A DNA stretch of 39,810 nucleotides from contig DAHVPC010000005.1 in assembly GCA_027318475.1 (NCBI GenBank), forward strand, positions 1 to 39,810. Reading direction: 5' to 3'. Shown piece by piece: positions 26,935 through 35,954 of the stretch. A program made the position numbers and the translations under genes. This DNA is from Candidatus Cloacimonadota bacterium (GTDB lineage: Bacteria; Cloacimonadota; Cloacimonadia; Cloacimonadales; Cloacimonadaceae). Under the pieces are notes generated by a model, which was not told the origin of the DNA, made no database searches, and saw nothing but the letters and a program-made list of their open reading frames with translations. Position 1 is the first letter of the stretch, and each line of letters opens with the position of its first letter.

Positions 26935-27714
26935 TTACCGGACCAAGTCAAAAACGATTCTTCCCAACAGGAGCAGCAGGGCCAGGACGAAGATCGGGCG
27001 GATGAGTTTGTTGCCGTTGCGGATCACCAGTTTGGAGCCGATCAGGTTGCCCGCGATTCCGCATGCTGCTGCAGGCAGGGCAAGGGGGAAATACACTTTT
27101 CCGGCGATCAAAAAAGCTGCAAGGGCGGCGATGTTGGAAGCCAGATTGACCACTTTGGTGTTGCCATTCGCGACCACAAAATCGTAGTGCAGCAGCAGCG
27201 CGTAAACGAGGATCAGGAAAGTGCCGGTGCCAGGGCCGAAAAAACCATCGTAGAATCCGATCAGCAAGCCTGCCAGCGAACCCAGCAGCATCCGGACGCC
27301 AAGTTTAACCTGGCGGGACCGGTTATGATGCCCCAGATCCTTGCGCAAAAGGGTAATGGCTGCGATCACGGGGATGAGGAAAACCAGCAGGTAACGCAGG
27401 AAATCGCTGGAAACCAGCAACACAATGCGGGTGCCCAAAAACGAACCGATCAAGGCCAGGCCGGCGCTGCAGGCTGCCACGGGCAGGTCGATCATCTTCG
27501 CGTGGAAGTAGTTGGCGGTGCTGAAAACCGTTCCGCAGGCGGAGGAAAACTTGTTCGTAGCCAGCGCGGTGTGCATGGGTAATCCGGCCGCAACGTAGGC
27601 AGGTAAAGAGATCAGGCCGCCACCTCCGGCGATCGAATCGATCAAGCCCGCCAGAAAAATGAAGGGCAAAACGATCAGGTAATCAAACGGGGTCAAGGCT
27701 ATGATCCCGTTCAT
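26935..27714 (-). CDS. TSUP (TauE/SafE) family membrane permease
   Basis: FIFLAGLIDSIAGGGGLISLPAYVAAGLPMHTALATNKFSSACGT and GFYDGFFGPGTGTFLILVYALL, classic TSUP motifs. Confidence 0.93.
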   Translation of the reverse strand: MNGIIALTPFDYLIVLPFIFLAGLIDSIAGGGGLISLPAYVAAGLPMHTALATNKFSSACGTVFSTANYFHAKMIDLPVAACSAGLALIGSFLGTRIVLLVSSDFLRYLLVFLIPVIAAITLLRKDLGHHNRSRQVKLGVRMLLGSLAGLLIGFYDGFFGPGTGTFLILVYALLLHYDFVVANGNTKVVNLASNIAALAAFLIAGKVYFPLALPAAACGIAGNLIGSKLVIRNGNKLIRPIFVLALLLLLGRIVFDLVR

Positions 27715-27739
27715 GAATGGCGCCCCATCTTTCCGTTGC

Positions 27740-30700
27740 TCACAGTTCCGCCTTGAACTCCAGCTTGAGCGAATTGCGGATCTTCTCTCCGGGCCAGGAA
27801 CTGCCTGAATAGTCGAGGCTGGCGGAGCTGAAGCTGTTCAGGCGGTAGATGGCGGAAACACTCCAATCGACCAGCAGCCCGGCGCGTTTCTCGGGCAGGA
27901 AATTCATGAATCCGCTGCCGGAACGCTGATTGTAGCGCAGCCCCAGGCTTCCGGAAATCCGGCCTTTTTTGCCCCAGACGTTGCGGTAACCGGGCAGGAT
28001 ACCCAAACCCCGCAACTGGTAAGCATCCCCTCCGCTCTGTTGGGCTCCGGATTCGGTGAAAGCTGAAAGATTCAGGGTCAGCAAACTGCTGGGGGTCAGG
28101 TTCCGCTGGACCAGCAGGCCCAGGTTCTGCCTCGTGATATCGGACATGTAGCGAGTGTCGGACTCCTTGTTGTGCTCGTATTTGAGGTTATAGTTGTTGC
28201 CTCCAAACTGCTTGAAATCCAGTTCGCCGCCGCGGATGAATTCCGTGTTGCGGGTTGAACTCTGGTAGCGGTTGTCCAAACTGCGGTCATATTGCAGGTT
28301 GAGATTGCCCAGGATACGGTTGGAGACTATATCCAGCCAAAGCGTCTGTGAGTAACTCTGCTTGCCGAAGATGGTGGTCGGGGCATTGAAAACGGTGCCG
28401 GGGTAGAAAAGGTAGCTCCGCCAGTCGTCCAAACCAGCGCCCTGTTCGTTGAGCAGCACCAGAACGTCCGAGTGGACTCTTTTCCAGGCGGGCAGGTAGT
28501 TTCCGGGCTTGAGGTAGAGGCTGAGTTGGGCGTTGATCTCGGTGCTGAGCTGGCCCTTATCGCTGGTAATGTAAACGTAATCGTAATCGCCGTCAGGGGT
28601 GTAAACGCCAGTGCTGTCGTAGAGCCCGAGCCCATTTCCGATGTAGTCCAGTTCCCGGATCTTAGGGTAAAACTCCGTTTGGTTGAGCTGATAATTGCCC
28701 ATGAACATGATGGCTTGCTTGAAAAAACTGTGCGAGTTGCGGAAACTGATCAGATCATAGTTGCTGCGCGGAGCTTCGCCCTGCTTCTGCAGTTCGCGGT
28801 GTGTGAAATCCAGGCTGATCGAGTGGTTGAGAGTTGTGGTATTATGTTTCAGGGAATAGGTTTGGGATTTGGACTGCGATTCCCAGGTGGGATTTTTCAG
28901 TTCAGTGCTATCCAGAGCGAAGCTCAATTGCGAGAGGCTGACCTTGGCGTCGCCGATCGAAAGCTGTGGATTGACGCGTAGATACCGGTTTCCGGGCCAG
29001 AGACTGGACGCGGTGGAGTACTCCAGTGAATTGTAGTTGAGCAGTAGTTTGGCTTTCCACCAGCGTGAACTCCAGTCGGAACTCAGGTCATGGTACTGCA
29101 GCAGGCTGTTGGGCGTGTCCGGAGAATCGTAGTCCTGGGCGGAGAGCGTGGAACGCAGGCTCAGCGCGGGCAGCAGACCGCTTCCGGTCGATTGGGAAAG
29201 GAAGCGCAGGGCTCTCTGTCTGTAAAAACCTGCCACATCCTTGAAACGCAGCGCCAGCGAGGGATTCCAGCCGGTCCAGCGTTTGCTGCCTACAACCAGA
29301 TCGAGCTGATACTGGCCCAGCGAATCGGCGGGATCCAGCAGGGCGAGGTCGTATTCCTGATCCAGAGCGCTGGATTGGGAAAACAGATAGCTCTGAGCCC
29401 ACTTTTTTTCCGCGTCGATCCGGATGTAGCTTTCCCGTTCGGGCTCGCCGGACTTCCAAATGCCCCACGCAGCCAGGATTCCGCTGCGGTTGTCGCCGTC
29501 ATCCAAGGGGGAAAAGGTGTTCTTGTCGTTAGTGGTGTAAATTCCCTCCGCTCCGAGCTCCAAGCCGGAATTCTCATAACGTAGGGACAGATCGGCATTG
29601 GCGCGTTTGACTGCCGGGACCAGCCTTTTCTGCGGCAGCCAGGCGCCCAATCCAGCTCCAGCGTAGCGGAATTTTCCGCTGGAGTATTCTTTATAATCCC
29701 CATTGCCCGTGCCCACGTAACTGAAGGTGACGTTGTAGGCGGCCAGGGAATCGCTACCGGTTTCGGCGTATTGGAAATATTGCGATCCATCGGGTTCGGT
29801 CACCAGTATGTAGTTTCCATCACCCGCGGCGACTTGGGTGACCCCGTTTCCCCAGACCAGACGGTCTCCTGCTGCACGCAGCGAATCCAGATCGGCGGGA
29901 GTGAAAGCAAAGAGCAGAGGATTGTCTCGCGAATCTGACTGCTGGATGAAGTGGTGAGCCACGGAAAACCCCGGCAGGATCTGGATCCGGGAGGATGTGA
30001 AGTAGGTGGTTTGGCGGTAGTAGTCGTCAGCGTATTGAACGTAGGCATTGATCAGGTTGGAAGAAACCACGAGGGTGCGGAACATCACGGAGCCGTCGGA
30101 ATAATCGACGTAATAGTCCGTTCCCCGCTCGAGCAGGATTCCGTCCCGGTAGATTTGCTCGCTGCCCGCAATAATCAGGAAAGTGCTTTGAAAGTTGGTG
30201 GGATTCAGGTAGTAGGGACCCTGTTTGCCATCGATCACTGGTATGGAGAGGGTTGCCGGTTTTCCACCAGCAGCTGTGAATCCTGCCTGCGCGTAATGGC
30301 GGTCCCGATACCAGGCGTTGATGCCCTCGATGTTGGTCTGGTAGTTGATATAGCGGGTGTTCTCAAATCTCCATTCCAGGTCGCCCATGGCGATCTCGTA
30401 TTGCCGCCCAAAGACGCGGATGAAGACCTTATCCAGGCTGCTGAGTTCCTTGGAATCGCCTTCGGGAGTCAGTTTGGACTGGCTGTCCGAAAGTTGTGCG
30501 GCGATGTTGACGTTGCTGGAAAGTTCGCCATTGAGGTTGACGAAAAGCGATTGTTTGAGGTCGAAGGCGGCATCGTCGGAGAAGGTGATGGCGAAGGTTT
30601 TGGAGCCTGAGATGAGCAGTTTGCCGCTATCGGCCAGCCAGGAACGCTGCCTCGGAGCCAGGGAACTGAAGAGGCTGTCCGAGGGCGCCAAAACCTCGTA

Positions 30701-31015
30701 ACGGTAACGGCGAGCGGTTAGGTCCGGCGGGATCAGGATGCAGGAAACCTGGATGTAGCGGCTGTCCGGAACGCGCAATAGGTTCAGAATCCCTCTGTGG
30801 TAGTCTATGCTGTAATCCTGGCCTGCTACGAGCAGCAAGGAATCCGCGTAAACCGTCTCCGACCCGCTGATGATGGGGCTTGCGGAGATTTGGTATTCCG
30901 ACTGCCCTGCCTCGATCTCCACCGCCTTGCTCAACACCAGGCTGGATGCTCCGGGCAGCGCTATGGCGCAGGTCAGCAGGGCTGAAAAGACGATGCAGAA
31001 AGGGAGGCGGCGCAC
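27740..31015 (-). CDS. Large (1091 aa) outer-membrane beta-barrel-like protein of unknown function
   Basis: GTG start; hydrophobic leader MRRLPFCIVFSALLTCAIALPGASS; beta-rich; repeated motif 'G-[SQ]-x-x-[VI]-Y-x-D-x-x-x-L-x-x-G-x-D-Y-x-[VI]-D-Y' (GSETVYADSLLLVAGQDYSIDY, GSEQIYRDGILLERGTDYYVDY); terminal NSLKLEFKAEL. Confidence 0.65.
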   Translation of the reverse strand: MRRLPFCIVFSALLTCAIALPGASSLVLSKAVEIEAGQSEYQISASPIISGSETVYADSLLLVAGQDYSIDYHRGILNLLRVPDSRYIQVSCILIPPDLTARRYRYEVLAPSDSLFSSLAPRQRSWLADSGKLLISGSKTFAITFSDDAAFDLKQSLFVNLNGELSSNVNIAAQLSDSQSKLTPEGDSKELSSLDKVFIRVFGRQYEIAMGDLEWRFENTRYINYQTNIEGINAWYRDRHYAQAGFTAAGGKPATLSIPVIDGKQGPYYLNPTNFQSTFLIIAGSEQIYRDGILLERGTDYYVDYSDGSVMFRTLVVSSNLINAYVQYADDYYRQTTYFTSSRIQILPGFSVAHHFIQQSDSRDNPLLFAFTPADLDSLRAAGDRLVWGNGVTQVAAGDGNYILVTEPDGSQYFQYAETGSDSLAAYNVTFSYVGTGNGDYKEYSSGKFRYAGAGLGAWLPQKRLVPAVKRANADLSLRYENSGLELGAEGIYTTNDKNTFSPLDDGDNRSGILAAWGIWKSGEPERESYIRIDAEKKWAQSYLFSQSSALDQEYDLALLDPADSLGQYQLDLVVGSKRWTGWNPSLALRFKDVAGFYRQRALRFLSQSTGSGLLPALSLRSTLSAQDYDSPDTPNSLLQYHDLSSDWSSRWWKAKLLLNYNSLEYSTASSLWPGNRYLRVNPQLSIGDAKVSLSQLSFALDSTELKNPTWESQSKSQTYSLKHNTTTLNHSISLDFTHRELQKQGEAPRSNYDLISFRNSHSFFKQAIMFMGNYQLNQTEFYPKIRELDYIGNGLGLYDSTGVYTPDGDYDYVYITSDKGQLSTEINAQLSLYLKPGNYLPAWKRVHSDVLVLLNEQGAGLDDWRSYLFYPGTVFNAPTTIFGKQSYSQTLWLDIVSNRILGNLNLQYDRSLDNRYQSSTRNTEFIRGGELDFKQFGGNNYNLKYEHNKESDTRYMSDITRQNLGLLVQRNLTPSSLLTLNLSAFTESGAQQSGGDAYQLRGLGILPGYRNVWGKKGRISGSLGLRYNQRSGSGFMNFLPEKRAGLLVDWSVSAIYRLNSFSSASLDYSGSSWPGEKIRNSLKLEFKAEL

Positions 31016-31018
31016 ACT

Positions 31019-31474
31019 TTAAACTCTATGGATCACGAAGGTGACCACGCCCCACACAAAGAACTCCAGTTCTTTATCCACGCGGATGGTGGGATAATCA
31101 GGGTTTTCCGCGCAGAGCAGATATCCCTCGTCATCGATCCGGAGCCGTTTCAAGGTGAGTTCGCCATCGTAGATCGCCACGATGATCTTGTTGTGGGTGG
31201 CATCCAAGGAGCGATCCACCACCAGCAGGTCCTCCGCGAAAATTCCCGCACCGGTCATTGAGTCGCCGCTCACCCGCATGAAAAAAGTCGAGGCGGGATG
31301 GTGGATCAGGTGTTCGGTCAGATCGAGCGACCCCTCGATATAGTCTGTGGCAGGAGAAGGAAATCCTGCCGGTACGCGCTGCCCCACCAAGGGACGGCTT
31401 AGCTTGATCCCTTCCTTGAAAGAATAGACCGCCTTGATCGTTCCGTCGCTCTTGAGTTTTTGGGGCATGGCCAT
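31019..31474 (-). CDS. umuD: UmuD-like S24 family peptidase (no HTH)
   Basis: AG cleavage site in VPAGFPSPATDYIEGSLDL; catalytic Ser in RVSGDSMTGAGIFAEDLLVVDRS; catalytic Lys in IYDGELTLKRL; lacks LexA HTH. Confidence 0.9.
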   Translation of the reverse strand: MAMPQKLKSDGTIKAVYSFKEGIKLSRPLVGQRVPAGFPSPATDYIEGSLDLTEHLIHHPASTFFMRVSGDSMTGAGIFAEDLLVVDRSLDATHNKIIVAIYDGELTLKRLRIDDEGYLLCAENPDYPTIRVDKELEFFVWGVVTFVIHRV

Positions 31475-31482
31475 TTACAACA

Positions 31483-31516
31483 ACAGCCAACCGTAGCTGG
31501 GGCCACGGTTGACTGT
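31483..31516. repeat. 12-bp interrupted palindrome directly upstream of the umuD-like start
   Basis: ACAGCCAACCGT (31483-31494) N10 ACGGTTGACTGT (31505-31516), 11 of 12 positions pair. Confidence 0.7.
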
Positions 31517-31530
31517 CGTCAGATGAATGC

Positions 31531-32718
31531 TTATTTTATCCGGTCCAGGATGTCGCGGGCGCTTTTGCCGTAGGTGGCGTCGTTTTGGATGCGCGTCAGA
31601 TCGGCCTTGGCCTCGGGGAATCTTTTCTTCATGTAATAGGCGTTTCCGCGTAAGAGGAACGCCGCTGTCTTGGAGGAGTCGAGGTTGATCGTCTGCGTGG
31701 CATAGGTGATGACGCGGTCCCAGTTCTTCTGCTGGTTGTAATAATTGGCGATGATCAGCGCCACGTCGGCGTTTTGGTCGTAGGTAAGGGATTTGTCGTA
31801 AAACTCGATCTTTTTAACATTGTTGCGCAGTTTGTCATAGTTACCGGCCATTACTCGATAAGCCAGGGCCAGCGCCGCGTTGTCCGGTCCGGTGGCCACG
31901 AATCTTTCCAGCACTTCGTTGGATTTCTGATAGTTGGCAATTTCGCGGTAGAAATCGGCAACGCGGGTGTACACGTCAGCCGACTTGCCAATTTCCAAAG
32001 CCCTGTCGTAATAAGTGGCGGCGGTGACCTTGTCGCCGTTGTCCTTGTAAGCTTGGGCCAGGATCAGATAGGCCCGGTAGTCCTGTGAAACATCCGCGTA
32101 ATCTTTCAGCACTTGGTAGGCGCGGACTTCATCCTTGATCTTGTCTTTCAGGACGTGGTATTTGATGTTGAGGATCTCCTCGCTGCCCGGTTCATACTCC
32201 AGAACCTTGTCGTAGTATCCCAAAGCGCGTTCGTACTGGACCGCGTTTTCCGCGGTGACAGCCAGATTGCGGTACAGGGTGGACACATATGTATCCCGTT
32301 CGCTTGCCGGGATCGTAAGTGGAGTAAGGCTCTTATAGACATTGACGGCACTCTCATATTCGGTGAGGGCATCTCCGTAGAGGTTCAATTCGACGCTTTC
32401 CTTGGCCATGGTCATATAGGTGAGGGCGATGTTGAGCTGGATGCGCTCGATGTTCACGGCCACAGAATCGGTTTCCAGCGCGGTGGGCAAGGCTTCGTTG
32501 TAATAATCGCGAGCCTGGGCGAAAGCTGCCAGGGCAGCCTGATAATTTTCCTCTGAAAACGCCGTCGCACCACTATCGGCAGCTGCGCGGGCCAGTTCAA
32601 GTGGACTGGGTGGGATCACTACTTCCGGCTCCGGAATCTTCTTATTGGAACTGCAAGCCGCGATCAACAGCGTCAGCGCCAACAGCGCCAGCAGCAGATA
32701 TCTGGTAATTTTCATCAT
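31531..32718 (-). CDS. TPR-repeat lipoprotein
   Basis: Lipobox LLIAACSSNKK; multiple TPR units (ALGYYDKVLEYEPGSEEILNIKYHVL; YLILAQAYKDNGDKVTAATYYDRALEIG). Confidence 0.85.
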   Translation of the reverse strand: MMKITRYLLLALLALTLLIAACSSNKKIPEPEVVIPPSPLELARAAADSGATAFSEENYQAALAAFAQARDYYNEALPTALETDSVAVNIERIQLNIALTYMTMAKESVELNLYGDALTEYESAVNVYKSLTPLTIPASERDTYVSTLYRNLAVTAENAVQYERALGYYDKVLEYEPGSEEILNIKYHVLKDKIKDEVRAYQVLKDYADVSQDYRAYLILAQAYKDNGDKVTAATYYDRALEIGKSADVYTRVADFYREIANYQKSNEVLERFVATGPDNAALALAYRVMAGNYDKLRNNVKKIEFYDKSLTYDQNADVALIIANYYNQQKNWDRVITYATQTINLDSSKTAAFLLRGNAYYMKKRFPEAKADLTRIQNDATYGKSARDILDRIK

Positions 32719-33010
32719 TTACCTCCATAAATTGGTATTAAATCCATAACTCACAGCCCGGATTTCTGTCAACTGGAAAAGCTCGGACGGGCAAAACACG
32801 CCAGCGAAACGGAAATATTTTCTTTTCCGGGAAAATCTCATTATTGCTTGTGAAACAATAAGTTAGTTGCAATGCACTGAACCGGGGATGCCGCAGGAGC
32901 CTCAAACCCCCATAAAATCATCATTTTTTTGTTGACAGAATTTCCAGCCCCTGATTTTAATATACCTCGTGTTATCTCTTACTCTTTAAATACTGATTAA
33001 AGGAGGTAAA

Positions 33011-33295
33011 ATGAGCAGAGATGATTTAATCAAAAAGATCGCAGGAGCAGCTGGAACTTCCCAAAAAGTAGCCGGTCTCGCACTTGCCGCCATGTTAGAA
33101 GGCATCACCCAGTCACTCAGAAAGGGTGAGAAAGTGTCCTTGGTCGGGTTTGGTTCCTTTACTGTCGCCCATCGCAAGGCGCGCAACGGTATCAATCCCA
33201 AGACCCGGAAAGCTCTGAAGATTCCAGCCCGCAAGGTTCCTGTATTCAAAGCAGGGAAGAAGCTGAAAGAAGCTGTCAAGGCTGGAAAAAAGTAA
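33011..33295 (+). CDS. hup: HU family DNA-binding protein
   Basis: MSRDDLIKKIAGAAGTSQKVAGLALAAMLEGITQSLRKGEKVSLVGFGSFTVAHRKARNGINPKTRKALKIPARKVPVFKAGKKLKEAV; AAAGGAGG RBS. Confidence 0.97.
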   Translation: MSRDDLIKKIAGAAGTSQKVAGLALAAMLEGITQSLRKGEKVSLVGFGSFTVAHRKARNGINPKTRKALKIPARKVPVFKAGKKLKEAVKAGKK

Positions 33296-33313
33296 ATCCT
33301 GATTTGACATCCT

Positions 33314-33348
33314 AAAAAAAGGCGGGACTAAACCTCCTGCCTTTTTTT
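33314..33348 (+). terminator. Intrinsic terminator of the HU gene
   Basis: AAAAAAAGGCGGGA-CTAAACC-TCCTGCCTTTTTTT, stem with one G-T wobble plus T7. Confidence 0.9.
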
Positions 33349-33703
33349 CTGCCCGGACTTTTTCTGCGCATTACCTGCGCTGAAGCTTGGGGGCCGCCTT
33401 ATGGCCACTCTAATGCCACCTTATGACCTCCCCCGGAATCAAGGAGAGGCCATAGGGAGACTGTCTTGAGGGGTGCGGGCCAAGCCCCAGGGTTTGTCAT
33501 CATTGACCGGCGCGGCATTGAATTGCCAATAACAAGCCTGATCATGCCCGATTAACTGCTTGTGATAGTGAGGTGAACCTCTTTCGCAGCCAGAGGGCAG
33601 GACTGGCAAGGCTTGGTCCGGAGTGGGCAGAAAACTATTGACAAACAAGCTAGCGGAAATTTCCTGACCTTTCAAGAGATTATCACGCATCAAAGGGGAA
33701 CTC

Positions 33704-34873
33704 ATGAGATTAGCGATTGAAAAGAAGGAATTGGTTCAGCACATACAGCATTTGGCCGGGATAGTTTCCGCCAAATCCACTTCGCCGATTCTAACCAATT
33801 ACCTGATCGAAGTTGACGCCAAGAAAGGCGAGGTCAAGATCACGGCCTCCGACCTGGAGATCACTGTGGACGTCCGTTTCAACGCCGCAGTCAGTGAAGG
33901 TGGGACCATTGCCGTGTCCGCCAGGCATTTTAACGAGATCATCATGCAAATGCCCGATGCCGTGATCGATCTGTGGAAAACCGAAGACCTGCTGATGATC
34001 CAGTGCAACAAGATCGACTTCAACATCCTTTGCGCCGACCACACGCTGTTCCCGATCCTGCCGGAACCGAAGCTGACCAACGCCACCACTGTGAACGCGG
34101 AAACCTTTGACCGCATGGTCAGCAAGACCTCCTTCGCGGTTTCCACGGATGTGAACCGTGCGGTGTTGACTGGCGTGTGCTGGAAGATCATGGAGAAAAC
34201 CAATCTCATGGCTGCCACGGATGGCCGCAAAGTGGCGGAAATCGTGGTTCCCAACACCGCTCCGCTGCCTGCCGAAGACAACGCCGCCGGCGACGTCACG
34301 ATCTTTCAGGACGCCTACGCGGACCAGATCATGGAAAAAGTGATCCCGGTCAAGACGCTCAATTTCCTGCAGAAGATCTACGATCCATCCATCAAGGATA
34401 TGAAGATCCTGATGGAACGCAACAAGATCGTCTTCGCCTACGGCAGGTTCACCATTGTCGCCAACATCATCGAGCACAAGTATCCTGAATACCAGAAAGC
34501 CTTCATGACCGATCTGCCCAACCAGATCATCACTTCCGCGGCCAGCTTGAAAACCTCGATCCGCCGCATATCACTGGTAGCGCCTGACGACAACAACCGC
34601 ATCCGCTTTGAGATAGACTCCGAAAAGTTTGAGATCAACACCTCCGACCGCGATACCGGCGACGCCAAGGAGTTTATCGAGAGCTATGAATACACCGGCA
34701 AACCGACCTCGATCTCCTTTAACTACAGATATATGCTTTCGATCCTGGAAGCGCTGGACACGGATAAGGTCTGCATCAAGCTGGGCGGAGCCAAAGAACC
34801 CATGATGATCTACAACGAGCCCCTGCCAGCCACCCAGAAGATCACTTTCCTGCTGATGCCTTTGCGGTCATGA
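33704..34873 (+). CDS. dnaN: DNA polymerase III beta sliding clamp
   Basis: MRLAIEKKELVQHIQHLAGIVSAKSTSPILTNYLIEV...VLTGVCWKIMEKTNLMAATDGRKVAE...FNYRYMLSILEAL...MTIYNEPL/LLMPLRS style ending. Confidence 0.96.
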   Translation: MRLAIEKKELVQHIQHLAGIVSAKSTSPILTNYLIEVDAKKGEVKITASDLEITVDVRFNAAVSEGGTIAVSARHFNEIIMQMPDAVIDLWKTEDLLMIQCNKIDFNILCADHTLFPILPEPKLTNATTVNAETFDRMVSKTSFAVSTDVNRAVLTGVCWKIMEKTNLMAATDGRKVAEIVVPNTAPLPAEDNAAGDVTIFQDAYADQIMEKVIPVKTLNFLQKIYDPSIKDMKILMERNKIVFAYGRFTIVANIIEHKYPEYQKAFMTDLPNQIITSAASLKTSIRRISLVAPDDNNRIRFEIDSEKFEINTSDRDTGDAKEFIESYEYTGKPTSISFNYRYMLSILEALDTDKVCIKLGGAKEPMMIYNEPLPATQKITFLLMPLRS

Positions 34874-34877
34874 CATA

Positions 34878-35954
34878 TTGATCCTGAAGCAGATCGCGCT
34901 CCTTAACTTTCGCAACTACACCGAAGCCAGTTTCAGCCTGCATCCCGCGGGCAATCTGATCATAGCTCCCAATGGGAGCGGTAAAACAAATCTGCTGGAA
35001 GCCATGGCCTATTGCGGGCTGGGCAAATCCGTCCATTTCCACCGGGATGCCGAGTTGCAGCGTGTTGGCGCTGAAGCATTCGCGGTAAAAGGCGATTTCA
35101 AAGACGACTCCGGACTGGACCTGAAGCTGCAGATATCCTGGCAGCAAGGCAGAAAACTCCTCAAGATCAACGCCCTCCCGGTCCGCCAACTCAGCCGGGT
35201 CTATGAATGTGTCAAGGTCATATATTCTGCTCCCGAGGATGTAAACCTGGTGGGCGGCAATCCCCGTTTCCGCCGCCAGTACTTCGATCTGGCGATCGCC
35301 CAGATTTTTCCCGCGTATATCAGCCTGCTGCGCGAATACCTGCATGTGGTGGAGCAGCGCAACACTCTGCTGAAGAGGATTTACCAGCCATCCGAAATGC
35401 GCAGTTGGGACCGCAAGTTTGCCGATTTGCTGCTGGAGGTCGCAGCCTACCGCCACAAATACCTGAAATTGCTGAACGACGCCTTTCGCGGCCCCTACAC
35501 ACAAATCTCACCTTCGGTACAGGAATTGGGGCTGCGTTACTGCACCCAGCATCACGACCAGTATCCACCTGATCAAGCCGGCGTGCTGAATTTGCTGGCT
35601 GGGTGGGCGGAACGGGAAAAGCGTTACCAGCGGACCCTGATCGGCGCCCATCTGGACGACTATTCCTTTCTGCTGGCGGGACACAACCTGAAAACCTACG
35701 GGTCCCAAGGCCAGAAGCGCATCACCGTTATCGTGATCAAACTTATCCAGGCCGCCCTGATCGAGAATCTGACCGGTATCAGGCCGATCCTGCTTCTCGA
35801 TGATGTGTTCGCCGAACTGGACGACCTGCACACCCAACGCATCCGCAAACTGATAGACAACCGATTCCAGCTCTTTATTGCCAGCCCGCGTGACAGTCTA
35901 AGCCAGGAATGGCCTGACCTGGAGCGTTTGGAACTGCCGGAGCCGGCTGCATGA
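34878..35954 (+). CDS. recF: DNA replication/repair protein RecF
   Basis: TTG start; Walker A APNGSGKTNLLEAMAYCGLGKS; C-terminal GQKRITVIVIKLIQA...RPILLLDDVFAELDDLHTQRIRKLI. Confidence 0.95.
   Translation: MILKQIALLNFRNYTEASFSLHPAGNLIIAPNGSGKTNLLEAMAYCGLGKSVHFHRDAELQRVGAEAFAVKGDFKDDSGLDLKLQISWQQGRKLLKINALPVRQLSRVYECVKVIYSAPEDVNLVGGNPRFRRQYFDLAIAQIFPAYISLLREYLHVVEQRNTLLKRIYQPSEMRSWDRKFADLLLEVAAYRHKYLKLLNDAFRGPYTQISPSVQELGLRYCTQHHDQYPPDQAGVLNLLAGWAEREKRYQRTLIGAHLDDYSFLLAGHNLKTYGSQGQKRITVIVIKLIQAALIENLTGIRPILLLDDVFAELDDLHTQRIRKLIDNRFQLFIASPRDSLSQEWPDLERLELPEPAA

Noticed and set aside
33640-33703. Possible origin/DnaA boxes near dnaN
   Set aside because: No TTATCCACA-like boxes or AT-rich unwinding element found; no dnaA in the window.
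33439-33705. 88-aa minus-strand ORF upstream of dnaN
   Set aside because: No homology-like pattern, no ribosome-binding site and composition not protein-like.
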